Assembly: GCA_007026445.1 (NCBI GenBank) | Contig: VDMD01000132.1 | Location: 1-60,252, forward strand | DNA: 60,252 bases | From: Schizophyllum amplum | Lineage: Eukaryota; Basidiomycota; Agaricomycetes; Agaricales; Schizophyllaceae | Direction of reading: 5' to 3' | In this document: positions 1 to 11,513 of the stretch, in pieces | How positions within the stretch are numbered: position 1 is the stretch's first letter | Layout: the number at the start of each line of letters is the position of its first letter | Made by a program: the position numbers and the translations under genes | Notes under the pieces: model-generated | What the model was told of the DNA's origin: nothing | Seen by the model: the letters and a program-made list of their open reading frames with translations, nothing else | Databases searched by the model: none

Positions 1-1335
1 CCCCAAGCAGGAGGACAACAGCGTCATGGGAAGAAGCGTATACGCCGTGCGTGACCCGTGCCATAATCTCTTCCTCCAGCTGAAAGTTCGCAGAAAGGCT
101 TCGGAGAGTCGACGCCGACGCTGCAGCGCGAACTGGAGGAGTACTTCCAGCAGTATGGCCCGACGAACGTGGTGCGGATGCGGAGGGACGATCGCAAGAA
201 GTTCAAGGTGCGCTCTAGCTCACAGTGTACGCCATCAACTAACCCTATCCCAGGGCTCCGTCTTTGCCGAGTTCAAGGAGCCCGCGTCCGTGGACAAGTT
301 CCTCAACGCGGACCCGAAGCCGACCTGGAAGGGCGCCGAGCTCCTCATCATGTCAAAGTGCGCCTACCTCCCCTCACCACTCTCGAAGACCATGTTAATC
401 CGCCCCAGACAGGCCTACTGCGACATGAAGATCAAGGAAAAGGGCATCGACCCCTCGAAGGCGTACAACTTCAACGCCTTCAACAAGGACGGCAGCAACC
501 GCGACCGCCGACCAAGGAGAAGGATGCAACGCGATGGACGAGGACGCCGTGGTCGGCCGGGACATCTACCTCGAGTTCATGTCCCAGCGGCTCGCGATCA
601 AACGTGACGCCGCGGGCGAGGGCTGCGTGGACGCGGCACAGCTGGAGTATGGGGACAAGCAGCGCGGCTCGACGCTCAAGTTCTCCGGCGTGGGGGGCGA
701 TATGGGGCCGTGGTCGGCGGTGAAGGTGCGCGTCCTGCTCGACCTCTGAATCGCACTGATAGAGGATACAGGATCCCATCCGCGAAGCCTTCGCGCGCGC
801 GCCTTACATCAAGTTCACGCGCGAGGAGGACAGCGGGCTCGTCGGCTTCAGCGCGCCGCTCTCCGACGAGGACATCGAGAAGGTCAAAACTCTCCTCCCG
901 AAAATGAACGACAAGCCGGTCACCTGGGAACGTGCGGGAGGTGCGTGCCCCCCACATAATCTCGCTTTGGTGCATGCCTCACCCTCCGCATATCATTTCG
1001 CTCCCTGCATACATCTTCGCCACATATACATGCGCTCTCTGGCTACTTCCCCCCACTACCACCGCTCCACTGCCAATGCTCACAATCCCACAGAGGAGGA
1101 AGAAAAGCGTTCCTCATCGAGCGCGTCCAAGCCGCCGCCAAAAGCGCACTCGCCTCCGCAGCCGGACGGGGACGCAGCGACAGGGATAGCGGGCGCGGGC
1201 GTGGAGGAGGACGCGGAGGGCGTGGCCGCGGTCGGGGACGCGGGGAGGGTCGGGGTCGGGGACGAGGAGGGCCGCGACGTGCAGATGGCGAAGAACGGCG
1301 GGAAGCGAGAGCGCGCGGTGGAGCATGTCGGGAGC
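1..1335 (+). pseudogene. La-type RNA-binding protein, partial duplicate copy 1
   Basis: This is a second copy of the La gene found at 9570-11513. It enters from the left edge, so the La motif, if present, lies outside the window. Visible pieces are the start of RRM1 (GRSVYA at 29-46, intron 47-93, then the exon ending KKFK near 207), the exon with GSVFAEFKEP (254 on), the region starting QAYCDMKIKEKG, and the second RRM-like region DPIREAFARAPYIKF (about 775-930). A final exon begins at 1094 and enters the Arg/Gly-rich tail. Relative to copy 2 it lacks one base near 526 and one A near 1105, shifting the frame. After about 1300 the tail diverges and the KRKR-rich C terminus of copy 2 is missing. 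It keeps reading-frame bases that copy 2 lacks in RRM1. It is probably a decayed or mis-sequenced duplicate. Confidence 0.7.
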
Positions 1336-3740
1336 TCGCTTCTTCACAAGGCCCTCTGCGCAGGCGGCGGGCGGCGTATCTGTATTGTATATGGCTCTCG
1401 ATGTGTAGTACTAGCTACGCAAATAAACGGCTTCTGCTGCGTGACAAAATTCGAACCGGCTGTCACACTCATCACATCATCACGCCGGTCCCGCGTCCTT
1501 GTTCCACTCTCGTCACTCGCCCGCCTTGTCTCCCGCTATGGCAACTCATTCTCTCATGTCAGAGTTCACTCGCCCGCACCAACCTCGCTCGATTCGCTCC
1601 GTTCCACCGCCGTTGGAAAGCCCCAGCACACCGCTTGCGCCCAAACACTGCTATTTCGCCCTATCTACGCTCCCTCGCCTGCTATTCCCGTTTGATGCCT
1701 CTCGGCAATTCCCGGTTATCTCCGGTACGCGTCGCAAGGGCGACTCACCCCGGACCCCTTGCTCAGCAGCATCATCACCCTCTCCCCTCCCTCCCTTTCT
1801 CCTCCTCCTTCCTCCTCCCCCTTCCCTCCCCTCGCGCGTGTGGTGTGCGCACGAGGGGAGGGAAGGGGGAGCAGGTGTCAGTACCCGACGCTGGACTCAC
1901 CCATTGCCTATGCTCGGCCCATGCCCGCGCCCCGCGCGGGGAGCTCTCGCCGATTTGGGGGTTGAAATGGGTGGAAATCGTCAGTATGGATTCAGAGCGT
2001 GGACGGTATTCACGTACCGCCCGTGCACCGTATCCCAATCCCTGAGAGCTAAAGGTGAGTAAACGGTCCCTGAGCAAGACTGACTGCACGCACCTTGTCG
2101 CAGCGCAGCCTAGCCCGTCGTCTCGCCTCGCCAACCGTGTTGCCTCGCCCACTCGCTTGCTCGCGCTTGCTGGTTGCTTCCAACAACTGCTTGTTCCTCT
2201 GGACTGCTTGCTGACAAGTACCTCAGGATGCGTGAGGACAACGAGGAGGGACATGGTGGAAGGGAGCAGGAGTGACGAGAATGGAAATGATCGCTGCGTC
2301 CCTGATCGCGAAGCCATCACTTACGCAAACACGGACCTCGAGGCCGCTCCGGCGAATTTATTTAGCGTACGTCAGGGAACAAGAGTGATGCGGGGAAGGA
2401 CGAGATGCACGGAAGGAAACAACGGGTGAAGTGAGAGCATGGAATGAACTTGGTGCCACAGACTGCAGTGCCTCAGTTGAAGCCCGAGTATGCAACTCGT
2501 TTGTGTGTCAGGTCAGACCATAAGCACATGTAACGGCAGCACACAGTCTCTAGTTTCCATTCTCAATGCGAGAGAGCAAGCTGCCGTACGCCACGAGAGG
2601 GAGCCGACATCGGCCGCGACGCAGAGCCTTCATCTCGGCACTCTCATCACAAGTCCGAAACACCGCGGAGACCGCTCTCGCTCGGACCCTCGGGATGTGT
2701 GCGGGGTACTAGCTAGCCTAGCTGCTGCCATGAGTGCAATGAGACAGATGACTCGGGGGATCAGTGTGAACCTCAACTGAATCTTAAGCACTACAATGGC
2801 ACTGTGTGAAGGATCTGTCTCACGCAATGGGGCACAGCAGTTCATCCGGACGACCATGAGATGCAATGAGGCATGAAGCCAGTGAGCTCTATCATCAAGT
2901 ACTTACACGATGCTCCAAAGCGAGAGCTGCAACGAAAAGCGCTCTCATCGAGATGCGGGGACCGAGAACCATTAGAACCGAGGGATGAGAGGATCGAGAC
3001 GTGAGCCAACGAGAGCGAGGCGCTCCCCATAATCGCATACCACGAGACGCAAAGGCCGTCGGATGATCAAGATTGTGATGATGAGTATGCGGGAAGAATG
3101 CGATGAGGAGGAAATGTATAGTGAGTAGCGACTGTCCTGCATACCAGGCCCCCCATTCGCTCAACGCGTTATCCGCCGTCTCAACGCTGCGCTTCACGCA
3201 CTCGCCGGGAGGTCGGCACGCCAAGTGCTCGAGTGACGATGTTATCGTAATTGGCATACTTGTTCGATGTACTATTCTGCTGCACTCTACGCTCCCGGAC
3301 AGCCAACAGTAATCAAGGAACATGCATGAACCTGTCGCAGAAGAACATAAGGACATGGGACCCGCTCGAGGTTCGATCGCGCTCGGCGCTTGCCGACGGG
3401 ACCGGGATCGAACAAAGGTTTCCCAAAGCGGCGGTTCGACTTTGACGGCCATGTCGATTTCGACTACGCCATGCCGCGAGCGAAAGCCGCCCGGAGAACA
3501 CGCGCCACGTGCTTTTATACACTGGGGTGGGTGCATGCCGCTGTGTCCTTGGTCGTGCGAGCTCTATCATCACTTAGCGCCCTCTGCAATTGTCAGCCGC
3601 CGTCGGGCACAGAACAGCCAGCTACTGACGAACGAGTGACCCTATCCATCTTCAACACACATCCCCACACCTTCACTGACCCCCAGTACCCTACCCACCC
3701 ATTATCCCTCACCCGTCTTCCCGACATTCGGATTGCGCTC
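1336..3740. other. Stretch without a recognised gene
   Basis: I see no convincing gene here. An AATAAA-like sequence near 1420 may serve the La copy upstream. The region 1775-1850 is strongly pyrimidine-rich on the plus strand and is followed by a complementary purine-rich patch. Short open frames occur on both strands but none resembles a known protein, and none shows a consistent splice pattern. Confidence 0.4.
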
Positions 3741-3987
3741 CAATGCACCCCTTGCCTCGCCCTCCGTCTTCCGACCCTAGCGCGCAGTCTTCTCGTCTCC
3801 GATCACTTTCGGAGATATCATTTGTCATGTCGGAAGCCCGGAAGTTCCGGGTAAGCGGAGGCGGCGGCCTCGGAAGAGGAGCAGCACTTACGACCTGGAA
3901 TGACGAGGAGCAGGCCCTTTGCATTGCAGCAGCCAAGGCCGCGTCGTCTGCGGGCTCCAAGGCCGACGCCCCTGAGGGGCAGAAATG

Positions 3988-3995
3988 TATATAAG
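3988..3995 (+). promoter_or_regulatory. TATA-box candidate
   Basis: TATATAAG stands alone upstream of a pyrimidine-rich leader (4020-4160) and about 280 bases before the ATG proposed for the multi-exon gene at 4272. Its spacing to a transcription start cannot be judged from sequence alone. Confidence 0.35.
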
Positions 3996-4271
3996 ACACG
4001 GTGAGTCGGCGGACTTTTCCAGTTCCCTCACCTCCCTCATTCTCTCACTCACTCCCTCATCCACTCGTCCTCCATCGTCTACCCATCCCCTCTTCGGCAC
4101 CTTTCAATTCTTCATTACCATCGACCCTCACCGTCTCCTTTGATTAGGCCGTCTTGGATTTCTTGCCCCCTCGATGGCACTCGCGTTGTGCATGCTCAAA
4201 GTGTGCACTCACTCATTCTCAATTCTCAACTTTGCTGACTCGACCTTTCTAGATCTGCTACCGCGACCAGT

Positions 4272-5700
4272 ATGCCTCTAGGTAAGCTACTTTTGCTTTC
4301 GATTCTTGCCTCTACTGATCAGTCCGCTCTTTGCAGTCCTTGCATTCCTTTCGACATCGTTTCCGAGACGACGGTGAGTGTCTTCACTCACTCATGCATT
4401 TGACCTTGTCTGACTTTCATCACTATCCAGCTACTTATACTCATTCGAGCGTTGGTGCAGCGGTCAGTGGCATCACTGTAGCGCTGTACCTATGCTCTCA
4501 AACGTTCACGATCTGTGAGTAACTCATTCGATATTGCTGCTTTCACTGACTCGATCGTAAGCCCAGCGCGGTCGTCGCAACCCGTCAAGTGGACATCGAC
4601 CATCCCGTAAGTCTTAACTTGCCTTGATCGCCGCTCTGACGTTGACTTACAGGGCTGCTACACGTTGTCGCTTACAGGCCAGGTGATTAGAACAAGACGT
4701 CGTCGAGCTCGACGATGTCGCTGGCTGATACCCTCGCAGTCGGCGAGCCTACTCAAGTCGCCGCCGCCGACATGCACGACGCTGGCGCAGTCGGCACACT
4801 TGACACAGCTCGAGATGACATTCGGTGCGTACTCGACTTGTGCTACAGCGAAGCCGATACTGATAAGTCGTCCGCGACCTCCCGACCTCAGGCATGGCAC
4901 ACGGCGCCCACAGCGTCCCACACGGCGCCCACAACGCCCAACAAGACAGCAATGACGTCGGCGACGAACCTCGCCGACACGTCCAGACGCTGTCAAGTTC
5001 GAAGCCGGCCTGTCACTTCCTCATCAACCGCCGCGCCTCGCCACGACGAGCTCGCCGTCCATCCCGTCCTCGTCGTCGTCGCCACCGTCGTCGCCGCCGT
5101 CGCCGTCGCCGTCCACACGCTCCATGCCGGCAGCGGAGATGAGGCGGTGATGGCGGCGCTGGATCGCCCTTTGTCTCTGACCACCACCATGCACGACGAC
5201 GCACCTCGTCCCCGACGCGCTCGTCGACGCACTCGACGTCCTCACCGACGTGGACGGCGTCCTGTGCAGGATGCTCATCACCAACGCTGGCGAAAAGCGC
5301 GAACGAACGCGATCGGCGCGACGCGAGTCACATAGGCGCCGGACGCGTCGACGGGTTTCTCGCCGGGCAGCGCGACGGGGACGCTCTCGTCGCCACCTAC
5401 GACGAGATCGACGATGTTGTTACGACATTCAGGTGCGTTTGTGCCGTTCCCCGCAACGAGCACGTACTTACACGATCCAGGTGCGTTGAACGCAGCGCCA
5501 CGCCGCGCATGTCGCCGACGAAGCGTCCGCCGACGTCGCGCCACATCTCCGCATCCCCCACGCACCCCACACGATGACTAGAGCCTTGATTTCGCAAGAG
5601 GCCTGCCCGCCATCGCCCTGTGGGGGATGATATGCGAGGTGAGAACGTTCCACACCGACCCCTTGCGCCTGCACCCCCAAAGCCCATGCTGACGACGTTC
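4272..5700 (+). CDS. Unrecognised multi-exon gene leading into the exon array
   Basis: A run of short exons is separated by well-formed introns, for example AG|GTAAGC at 4281 to TTTGCAG, a GTGAGT intron ending CTATCCAG near 4430, GTGAGT to GCCCAG near 4565, and GTAAGT to TTACAG near 4652. A possible start is the ATG at 4272, giving a short hydrophobic N terminus (MPLVLAFL). Further on, the reading DVLTDVDGVLCRM (about 5235-5280) and DEIDDVVTTF (about 5400-5430) look like helical protein sequence, with an intervening Arg-rich stretch that is probably out of frame. CGTCGC microsatellite sequence occurs at 5060-5115. No known domain is recognised. The gene may continue into the tandem exon array that follows. 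The exact exon chain is uncertain. Confidence 0.35.
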
Positions 5701-7896
5701 CAGACGACGGTGTACACGACCTCGAACCGCCGGAGGCGTGCGCGCGAGTGCCCTGCGGGGGAACTTATGCATGCAAGGATTTTCGGTGAGTTTCCTTCGC
5801 CCTCTCATAACTTATAACGACGACACTGACCTTCGAGACCCAGGGCGCTCATCCAAGATGTTGATGATGCTTTAGAACGACCCCCCGACCGCCGGAGGCA
5901 TGCGTGCGACTACGACGCACCTGTACATTGCAAGGTAAGCGCCGTTTCGCCTACCCGCCCCCGCCCCGCTCTCCCGAGACCGTGCCGTACATTCCGTATT
6001 GACGATATTTAGATGTCCTTACTCAGAACCTGCGCCGTCGCCCTGCGGCGAGAGCGTTTGCGCCAGGTAAGCGCCCCCTTGACCGTCCGTCCGACCCCTC
6101 ACCCGCCCCTCAAATCTGTAATTCAATCAGCGCGCTGACGGTGTCATAGTAATCCTATGCGCGACCTCCGAGCCGCCGGAGGCGAGCGCGCTGTTGCCCT
6201 GCGGGGAATGTGAGACGGCGATTTTTGAATGGTACGCCCCCACCGTCTTAGTCGAGATTCCGCTGACATACGTGCATAGACCCTCGGATTTTATGGCTGC
6301 GGGGTGCAGGTACGACCCCTATGTACCGCTTGCAAATTGTCGGCGTGCCCCCCGTCGCAGAAGGGGGGAATAATTGTTGAATTTCGTGAGAGGTATGTTT
6401 TCGGCCCGTGTTCGTTGAAATTGCGATCGCTAACGTGCACCAACCCAGGCCTTCTCGATGGGAGGTGCATAGGGCTCTACGTACCTCTGAGGCGTTGGGG
6501 GCGTGCGCCCTGCCGTTGTCGTGGAGACTACCGGCGATCTCTACTCGAGGTAAGCCGCCTGTCCTGCTCGTCGAAATTCCGTTTGTTTACGTGCACCAAC
6601 CCCAGGCCTTTATGCTCGGGTACACATACAAGACCTCTATGTACCCCCCTCAGGTGTCCGGATGCCCCCCTCGCTGATCGTCGGGGGAATTATCGACGAT
6701 TGGCTTGTCAGGTAAGCCCCCTCCCCCTGACTTTCGAAATTGCGATCGTTAACGTGCACCGAACCTAGGATGTTTTCGACGGGGGATGTACACACGACCG
6801 GTACGTATCCCCATAGGCGTCGGGGGCGCCCTCCCCGCTCGACGTCGGGGGAATCATTGACGATTTGTATTCGAGGTAAGCCCCTTCCCACTGATTATCG
6901 AAATCATGATCATTAACGTGCACCACCCTAGGTTTTTTCTGCTGGAGGATCTATATAAGACCTCTATGCACTTGCCCGAGGCCTCGCGGGGGCTCCCCTC
7001 GCTGATTGTCGGGGGGTAGTTTGACTTTGTGGACGAAGGTATGCCCCGCCCCCTTGTCGGTTCATTTTCCACTGATAAACGTGCACCGACCCTAGGTTCT
7101 TTTTGCTGAGGGATGTCTATACGACCTGCGTGTACCCCCTAAGGCGTTGGGGGCGCCCGCCCTGCTTGACGTCGTGGGGATTATCGACGATTTGTAACAA
7201 GGTAAGCCCCCTCCCTGATTTTCGAAATTGCGCTCGTTGACGTGCACCAAACCTAGGATGTTTTCGATGGGCGATGTACATATTGCCCGTACATATCCCC
7301 ACAGGCATCGGGGGCGCCCGCCCTGCTCGTCGCCGGGGGAGTTATTGACGATTTGTATTCGAGGTAAGCCCCCTCCCACTGATCATCGAATTTCTGACCA
7401 TTGATGTGCACCCACCCCAGGCCTTTTTCCATGCAGGCTTCATATACGACCTCTATGTACCCCCTGAGGCTCGCGGGCGCCCCCGTCGCCGCTCGTCGGG
7501 GGGCATCTTGACCCTGCGAATGAAGGTATGCCCCGCCCCCTTGTCAGTTCGATTTCCGCTAACAAACATGCACCGACCCTAGGTTCTTTTTGCTGGGGGA
7601 TGTCTATACGACCTGTACGTACCCCCTGAGGTGTTGGAGAAGTGCGCCCTGCTCGATGCGGGGTGACATATCGTGGGTCTCGCGAAAGGTACGCCCCCTC
7701 CCATTGTTAGCCGAGGTTTCTGCTCACAGACGTGCATTAACCCTAGGCCTTTTTCGTCGGGGAGTACATATACGATCTCCCCTTACCCTATGAGATGTCG
7801 CCGGCGTGCGCCCCGCTGAACGTCGGGGGAATCACTGTGAATGGTACGTCCCCCCTCCCTTTGATTAGTGACTGTGTTGCTGACCTCTGTCCCTAG
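5700..7896 (+). repeat. Tandem array of exon-plus-intron units, about 160 bases each
   Basis: At least a dozen consecutive units each consist of an exon-like block, typically 101-113 bases from 6280 on, and an intron-like block of about 55-60 bases. Introns start GTAAGC, GTATGC or GTACGC and end CCTAG or CCCAG after a branch-like TAAC/TGAC/TGAT followed by GTGCAC. Donor/acceptor pairs in order include 6393/6448, 6550/6605, 6712/6768, 6876/6931, 7039/7095, 7202/7256, 7364/7420, 7526/7582, 7689/7746 and 7844/7896. The exon blocks between 6280 and 6875, spliced, stay open in one frame across four exons. Repeated peptide themes are PPEA followed by PCG in the early units, and later ALGAPALL and GGIIDDLYS. 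Later exons contain stops or shifts in that chain. No known protein family is recognised. Confidence 0.7.
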
Positions 7897-8344
7897 TGTC
7901 TATACTTTTGTCTGTATATGTAGATACATGCTACACGTCTGTATGGAGCTCAGAACCTCCCCCTCGCCTCGGGTACACGCGGACGAAGGGCGGGGGATGT
8001 TTCGCCGAACAAAAAAAAACCCGTCGCGCCTTTTTTCTTGCACGCCGCTGCTCGGAGGGGGGCTCGAGGTACGTCCGTCCGCGTCGCGTACATTTCATGT
8101 GCCACATCACCCCCACCCCACATCCTGGCAGCTCGTCCGATCCCGAGAGCGCGCTGCTCTGAGTACTCACCGCACTGGGCATTCGCAGTGCGGCTCTCGG
8201 CGACGATGGCTGCCTTCTCCCCTTAGTCGCCTTTCCCCCCTCCGTCGCCTTCCCCCCTCGCCCCCTACTATACCCCCCTCTTCGTCGTACGCTGACGCGC
8301 GTGTTTACAGGGACGCCGTGCGTGAGTCCCGAGATGTGGCATGG

Positions 8345-8560
8345 CCCCTCGAGATGCGTCGCGCCTCCCCGACGAGCGGCGGCCCGCTCTCGACGAGCGG
8401 CGCATGTCCTCGCCGGCGTGCGGCGCCCCCCTTCGAGGCGCGGCGCTTGTCCTCCTCGACGAGCGTCGTCCCTCCTCCCCGACGAGCGGCGTTTGTCCTC
8501 CCCGACGAGCGTCCCCCCTCCCTCGTCCCCCTCGTGTTGAGCGGCGCGTTGCATGGTTAG
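8345..8560 (+). repeat. GC-rich minisatellite with CGACGAGCGGCG core
   Basis: The block CCCGACGAGCGGCG or CTCGACGAGCGTCG recurs about seven times with spacers such as TTGTCCTCC. Several frames are open only because the repeat lacks stops, so I do not call a gene here. Confidence 0.7.
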
Positions 8561-8589
8561 TCAAGCCTGGCAAACCGGACGTTGCTGTT

Positions 8590-8800
8590 TGATGCGGGGA
8601 GACGGCGGGGTGAGGGAGGTGTGCGAGGAGGGGGCAGGCGAGGGAGGTGTGGGGGATGTGCGAGGGAGGTGCGGGGGATGTGCGAGGGTGGTGTCAGGCG
8701 AGGCGTGAGGGAGGTGTGGGGGATGTGCACGACGTGTGAGGGAGGTGTAGGCGAGGGTGGGGGGGCGTGGGGATGTGTGAGGGAGGTGTTCGCCCTCCCT
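8590..8800 (+). repeat. G-rich minisatellite, GAGGGAGGTGTGGGGGATGTGC-like
   Basis: Degenerate copies of a unit of about 20-24 bases (GAGGGAGGTG, GGGGGATGTGCG) are strung together with many runs of three or more G on the plus strand. The G-run spacing would permit G-quadruplex formation. A sharp change to pyrimidine-rich sequence follows at about 8790. Confidence 0.7.
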
Positions 8801-8810
8801 CCCCTTCTTC

Positions 8811-9569
8811 GTATAATCGAGGTACGAATACGTTGATTTTCATTCCCTCCCCTCCCCCTCCTTCGCTTGCTTGTAAACTGATAGATTCGATTATTGTTTA
8901 CGTTAGAAGGGGAGGGCGAGGCAGACGGAGACGGGGACGGAGGGCGAGGGAGCGAGATACTCGCAGGAGAGGGGGGGGGAAGGACGAGGTGGAGCAGGGG
9001 AAGGAGTTAGAAGAGAGATGGAAGTGACATGAGGGGGCATATACGTGGGAAGGGCAAGGGGGTAGTTAGACAGATCGTCTGTACGGTATGTAAGTACACC
9101 TAGTCTAAGTATGTAGTAGAATAGTCGATAAATAAATGTGTTGTCGAGCACCACGCAAGCCACGAGTAGCGCCGCAGCCGTGAGCGAGTTCAAGTCGTTC
9201 GAGACAGATTGAATTAGGACCGCTGCATATATGCACGCACAGTCTACGGCCAGATCACCATAGTATTGTAGCTGTCAAGTACACGAGACATACGTAGCAC
9301 GTATTCCGCCATATAATCCTTGGACTCAGGCATCAATATGTAGTTCACCGAGACAAGCCTGGTGATCGGCAACATAGACTGTGGTGACCAGAGGGAGGCG
9401 AAAGACAAGCACCGGGTCGGAAATCAGAACTGCACGTGCCGACGTGCATGCAGTTGAATTCCTGATAAGATCGATTAAAATTCGTCCGGACCGCGACGAA
9501 CGTTGAAGTTCATCTGAATTTCCGTATTGCGTGTGCCCAGAGAGAAGTCCCGGCGTTCAAGAACTTGTC
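8811..9569. other. Spacer upstream of La copy 2
   Basis: I see no gene. A purine-rich patch (8910-9030) follows an AT-richer segment, and 9040-9200 is moderately AT-rich. The last 100 bases would contain the promoter and leader of the La gene starting at 9570. Confidence 0.4.
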
Positions 9570-11513
9570 ATGGCCGACGTCGTTGCTCCCCCCGCACCGA
9601 CAGCGCCGGAGATTCTGATAGACGAAGCCTGCCCGAGAGAGGAGGAAGTCATGCAGAAGGCGGCCAAGCAGGGTGCGTGCGCTGTTTCTCAGTCCTTTTC
9701 CTGACCCTCCCAGTGTCGTTCTACTTCGCGGACGCTAACCTGCCATATGACAAGTGAGTGCAGACAGCTAGCTTTATCGTCCATACCCTACCTCGTCCCC
9801 TCAGATTCATGTGGTCCCTCTACAACAAAACCCCCGAACACTGGGTCCCCCTCTCCACGATCACCTCCTTCAAGCGCATGCGCGAGTATGTCGCGGCACT
9901 GGGCGGAATCCCCGGCGTCGCAGACGCCGTCCGCCAACACGCCCCCGAGCTCAAGCTCAACGACGCAGGCGACCAGGTCACGCGCGCCGCGGGCCCCCCA
10001 AGCAGGAGGACAACAGCGTCATGGGAAGAGCGTATACGCCGTGCGTGACCCGTCCATGAGTCGTCCCTCCAGCTGATAGTTAGCAGAAAGGCTTCGGGAG
10101 ACGACACCGACGCTGCAGCGCGAACTGGAGGAGTACTTCCAGCAGTATGGCCCGACGAACGTCGTGCGCATGCGGAGGGACGATCGGAAAAGTTCAAGGT
10201 GCGCTCTAGCTCACACTGTACACGCATCAACTAACCCTATCCCAGGGCTCCGTCTTTGCCGAGTTCAAGGAGCCCGCGTCCGTGGACAAGTTCCTCAACG
10301 CGGACCCGAAGCCGACCTGGAAGGGCGCCGAGCTCCTCATCATGTCAAAGTGGGCCTACCTCCCCTCACCACTCTCGAAGACCATGTTAATCCGCCCCAG
10401 ACAGGCCTACTGCGATATGAAGATCAAGGAGAAGGGTATCGACCCCTCGAAGGCGTACAACTTCAACGCCTTCAACAAGGACGGCAGCAACCGCGACCGC
10501 CGACCAAGGAGAAGGATGCGAACGCGATGGACGAGGACGCCGTGGTCGGCCGGGACATCTACCTCGAGTTCATGTCCCAGCGGCTCGCGATCAAACGTGA
10601 CGCCGCGGGCGAGGGCTGCGTGGACGCGGCACAGCTGGAGTATGGGACAAGCAGCGCGGCTCGACGCTCAAGTTCTCCGGCGTGGGGGGCGATATGGGGC
10701 CGTGGTCGGCGGTGAAGGTGCGCGTCCTGCTCGACCTCTGAATCGTACTGATAGAGGATACAGGATCCCATCCGCGAAGCCTTCGCGCGCGCGCCTTACA
10801 TCAAGTTCACGCGCGAGGAGGACAGCGGGCTCGTCGGCTTCAGCGCGCCGCTCTCTGAGGAGGATATCGAGAAAGTCAAGACCCTCCTCCCTAAAATGAA
10901 TGACAAGCCGGTTACCTGGGAACGTGCGGGAGGTGCGTAGCCTGTCCTCAATCTACCTACCCTCCCACATCTCGCTCTCTGATATCCTTTGCCCATTCAC
11001 TCCCTGGCTACTTCCCCCCACTACCACCGCTCCACTGCCAATGCTCACAATCCCACAGAGGAAGAAGAAAAAGCGTTCCTCATCGAGCGCGTCCAAGCCG
11101 CCGCCAAAAGCGCACTCGCTGCCGCAGCCGGACGGGGACGCAGCGACAGGGATAGCGGGCGCGGGCGTGGAGGAGGACGTGGAGGGCGTGGCCGCGGTCG
11201 GGGACGCGGGGAGGGTCGGGGTCGGGGACGAGGAGGCCGCGGGGCCCGCGGGGGCCGTGGGGGCGGCGCGCGCGACGTGCAGATGGCCTCTCCGGGAGGC
11301 TCGCCGAAGAATGGGGATGGGGACGCAGCGATGAAGAGCGGGGACGCGACGATGAAGAGCGAGGACGCAGCAGCGGGCGAGAAGCGCAAGCGCGCCGTGG
11401 AGCCCGATGGAGGGCCACATGTCGGGCAGCGCGGGGACGAGACGCGCGCGCCGCCGATGGTGGCAGCGAGCAGTACGAGCAGCAACAAGAAGGCGCGAAC
11501 GGATGGGGAGTAG
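9570..11513 (+). CDS. La-domain RNA-binding protein (La/SSB, Lhp1-like)
   Basis: La proteins bind the 3' oligo-U ends of new RNA polymerase III transcripts in the nucleus. The start MADVVAPPAP lies at 9570. The La motif is split by introns at 9673-9713 and 9754-9804 and reads SFYFADANLPYDKFMW, then WVPLSTITSFKRM. RRM1 follows with ELEEYFQQYGPTNVVRM, GSVFAEFKEP and WKGAELLIM. A second RRM-like part contains APYIKFTREEDSGLVGF. The C terminus is Arg/Gly-rich (about 11150-11270) and ends with a basic KKARTDGE. Introns lie near 10041-10086, 10199-10245, 10350-10400, 10718-10763 and 10933-11058. Compared with copy 1, single bases are missing in RRM1 (near 10030, 10105 and 10187) and near 10650, which breaks the frame. 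These look like homopolymer errors or early decay. Family assignment is secure. Confidence 0.88.

Noticed and set aside
3341..3425. tRNA gene on the minus strand (TTCGATCCCGG)
   Set aside because: The T-loop-like sequence has no matching stem, and no D arm, anticodon arm or acceptor stem can be placed around it.
4993..5284. Arg-rich minus-strand proteins
   Set aside because: They are translations of a CGTCGC microsatellite in several frames.
6760..7750. Telomere-like CCCTAG repeats
   Set aside because: CCCTAG occurs once per unit as the intron acceptor, not in tandem, so it is unrelated to TTAGGG arrays.
5700..7896. CRISPR-like or satellite interpretation of the periodic array
   Set aside because: Units of about 160 bases vary along their whole length, with no short identical repeats and unique spacers. 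The conserved parts are eukaryotic splice signals. A plain satellite remains possible but would not explain the preserved donor and acceptor sites.
8038..8590. Overlapping Arg/Pro-rich coding frames
   Set aside because: All six frames are open because of the stop-poor CGACGAGCGGCG minisatellite; codon choice follows the repeat and not a protein.
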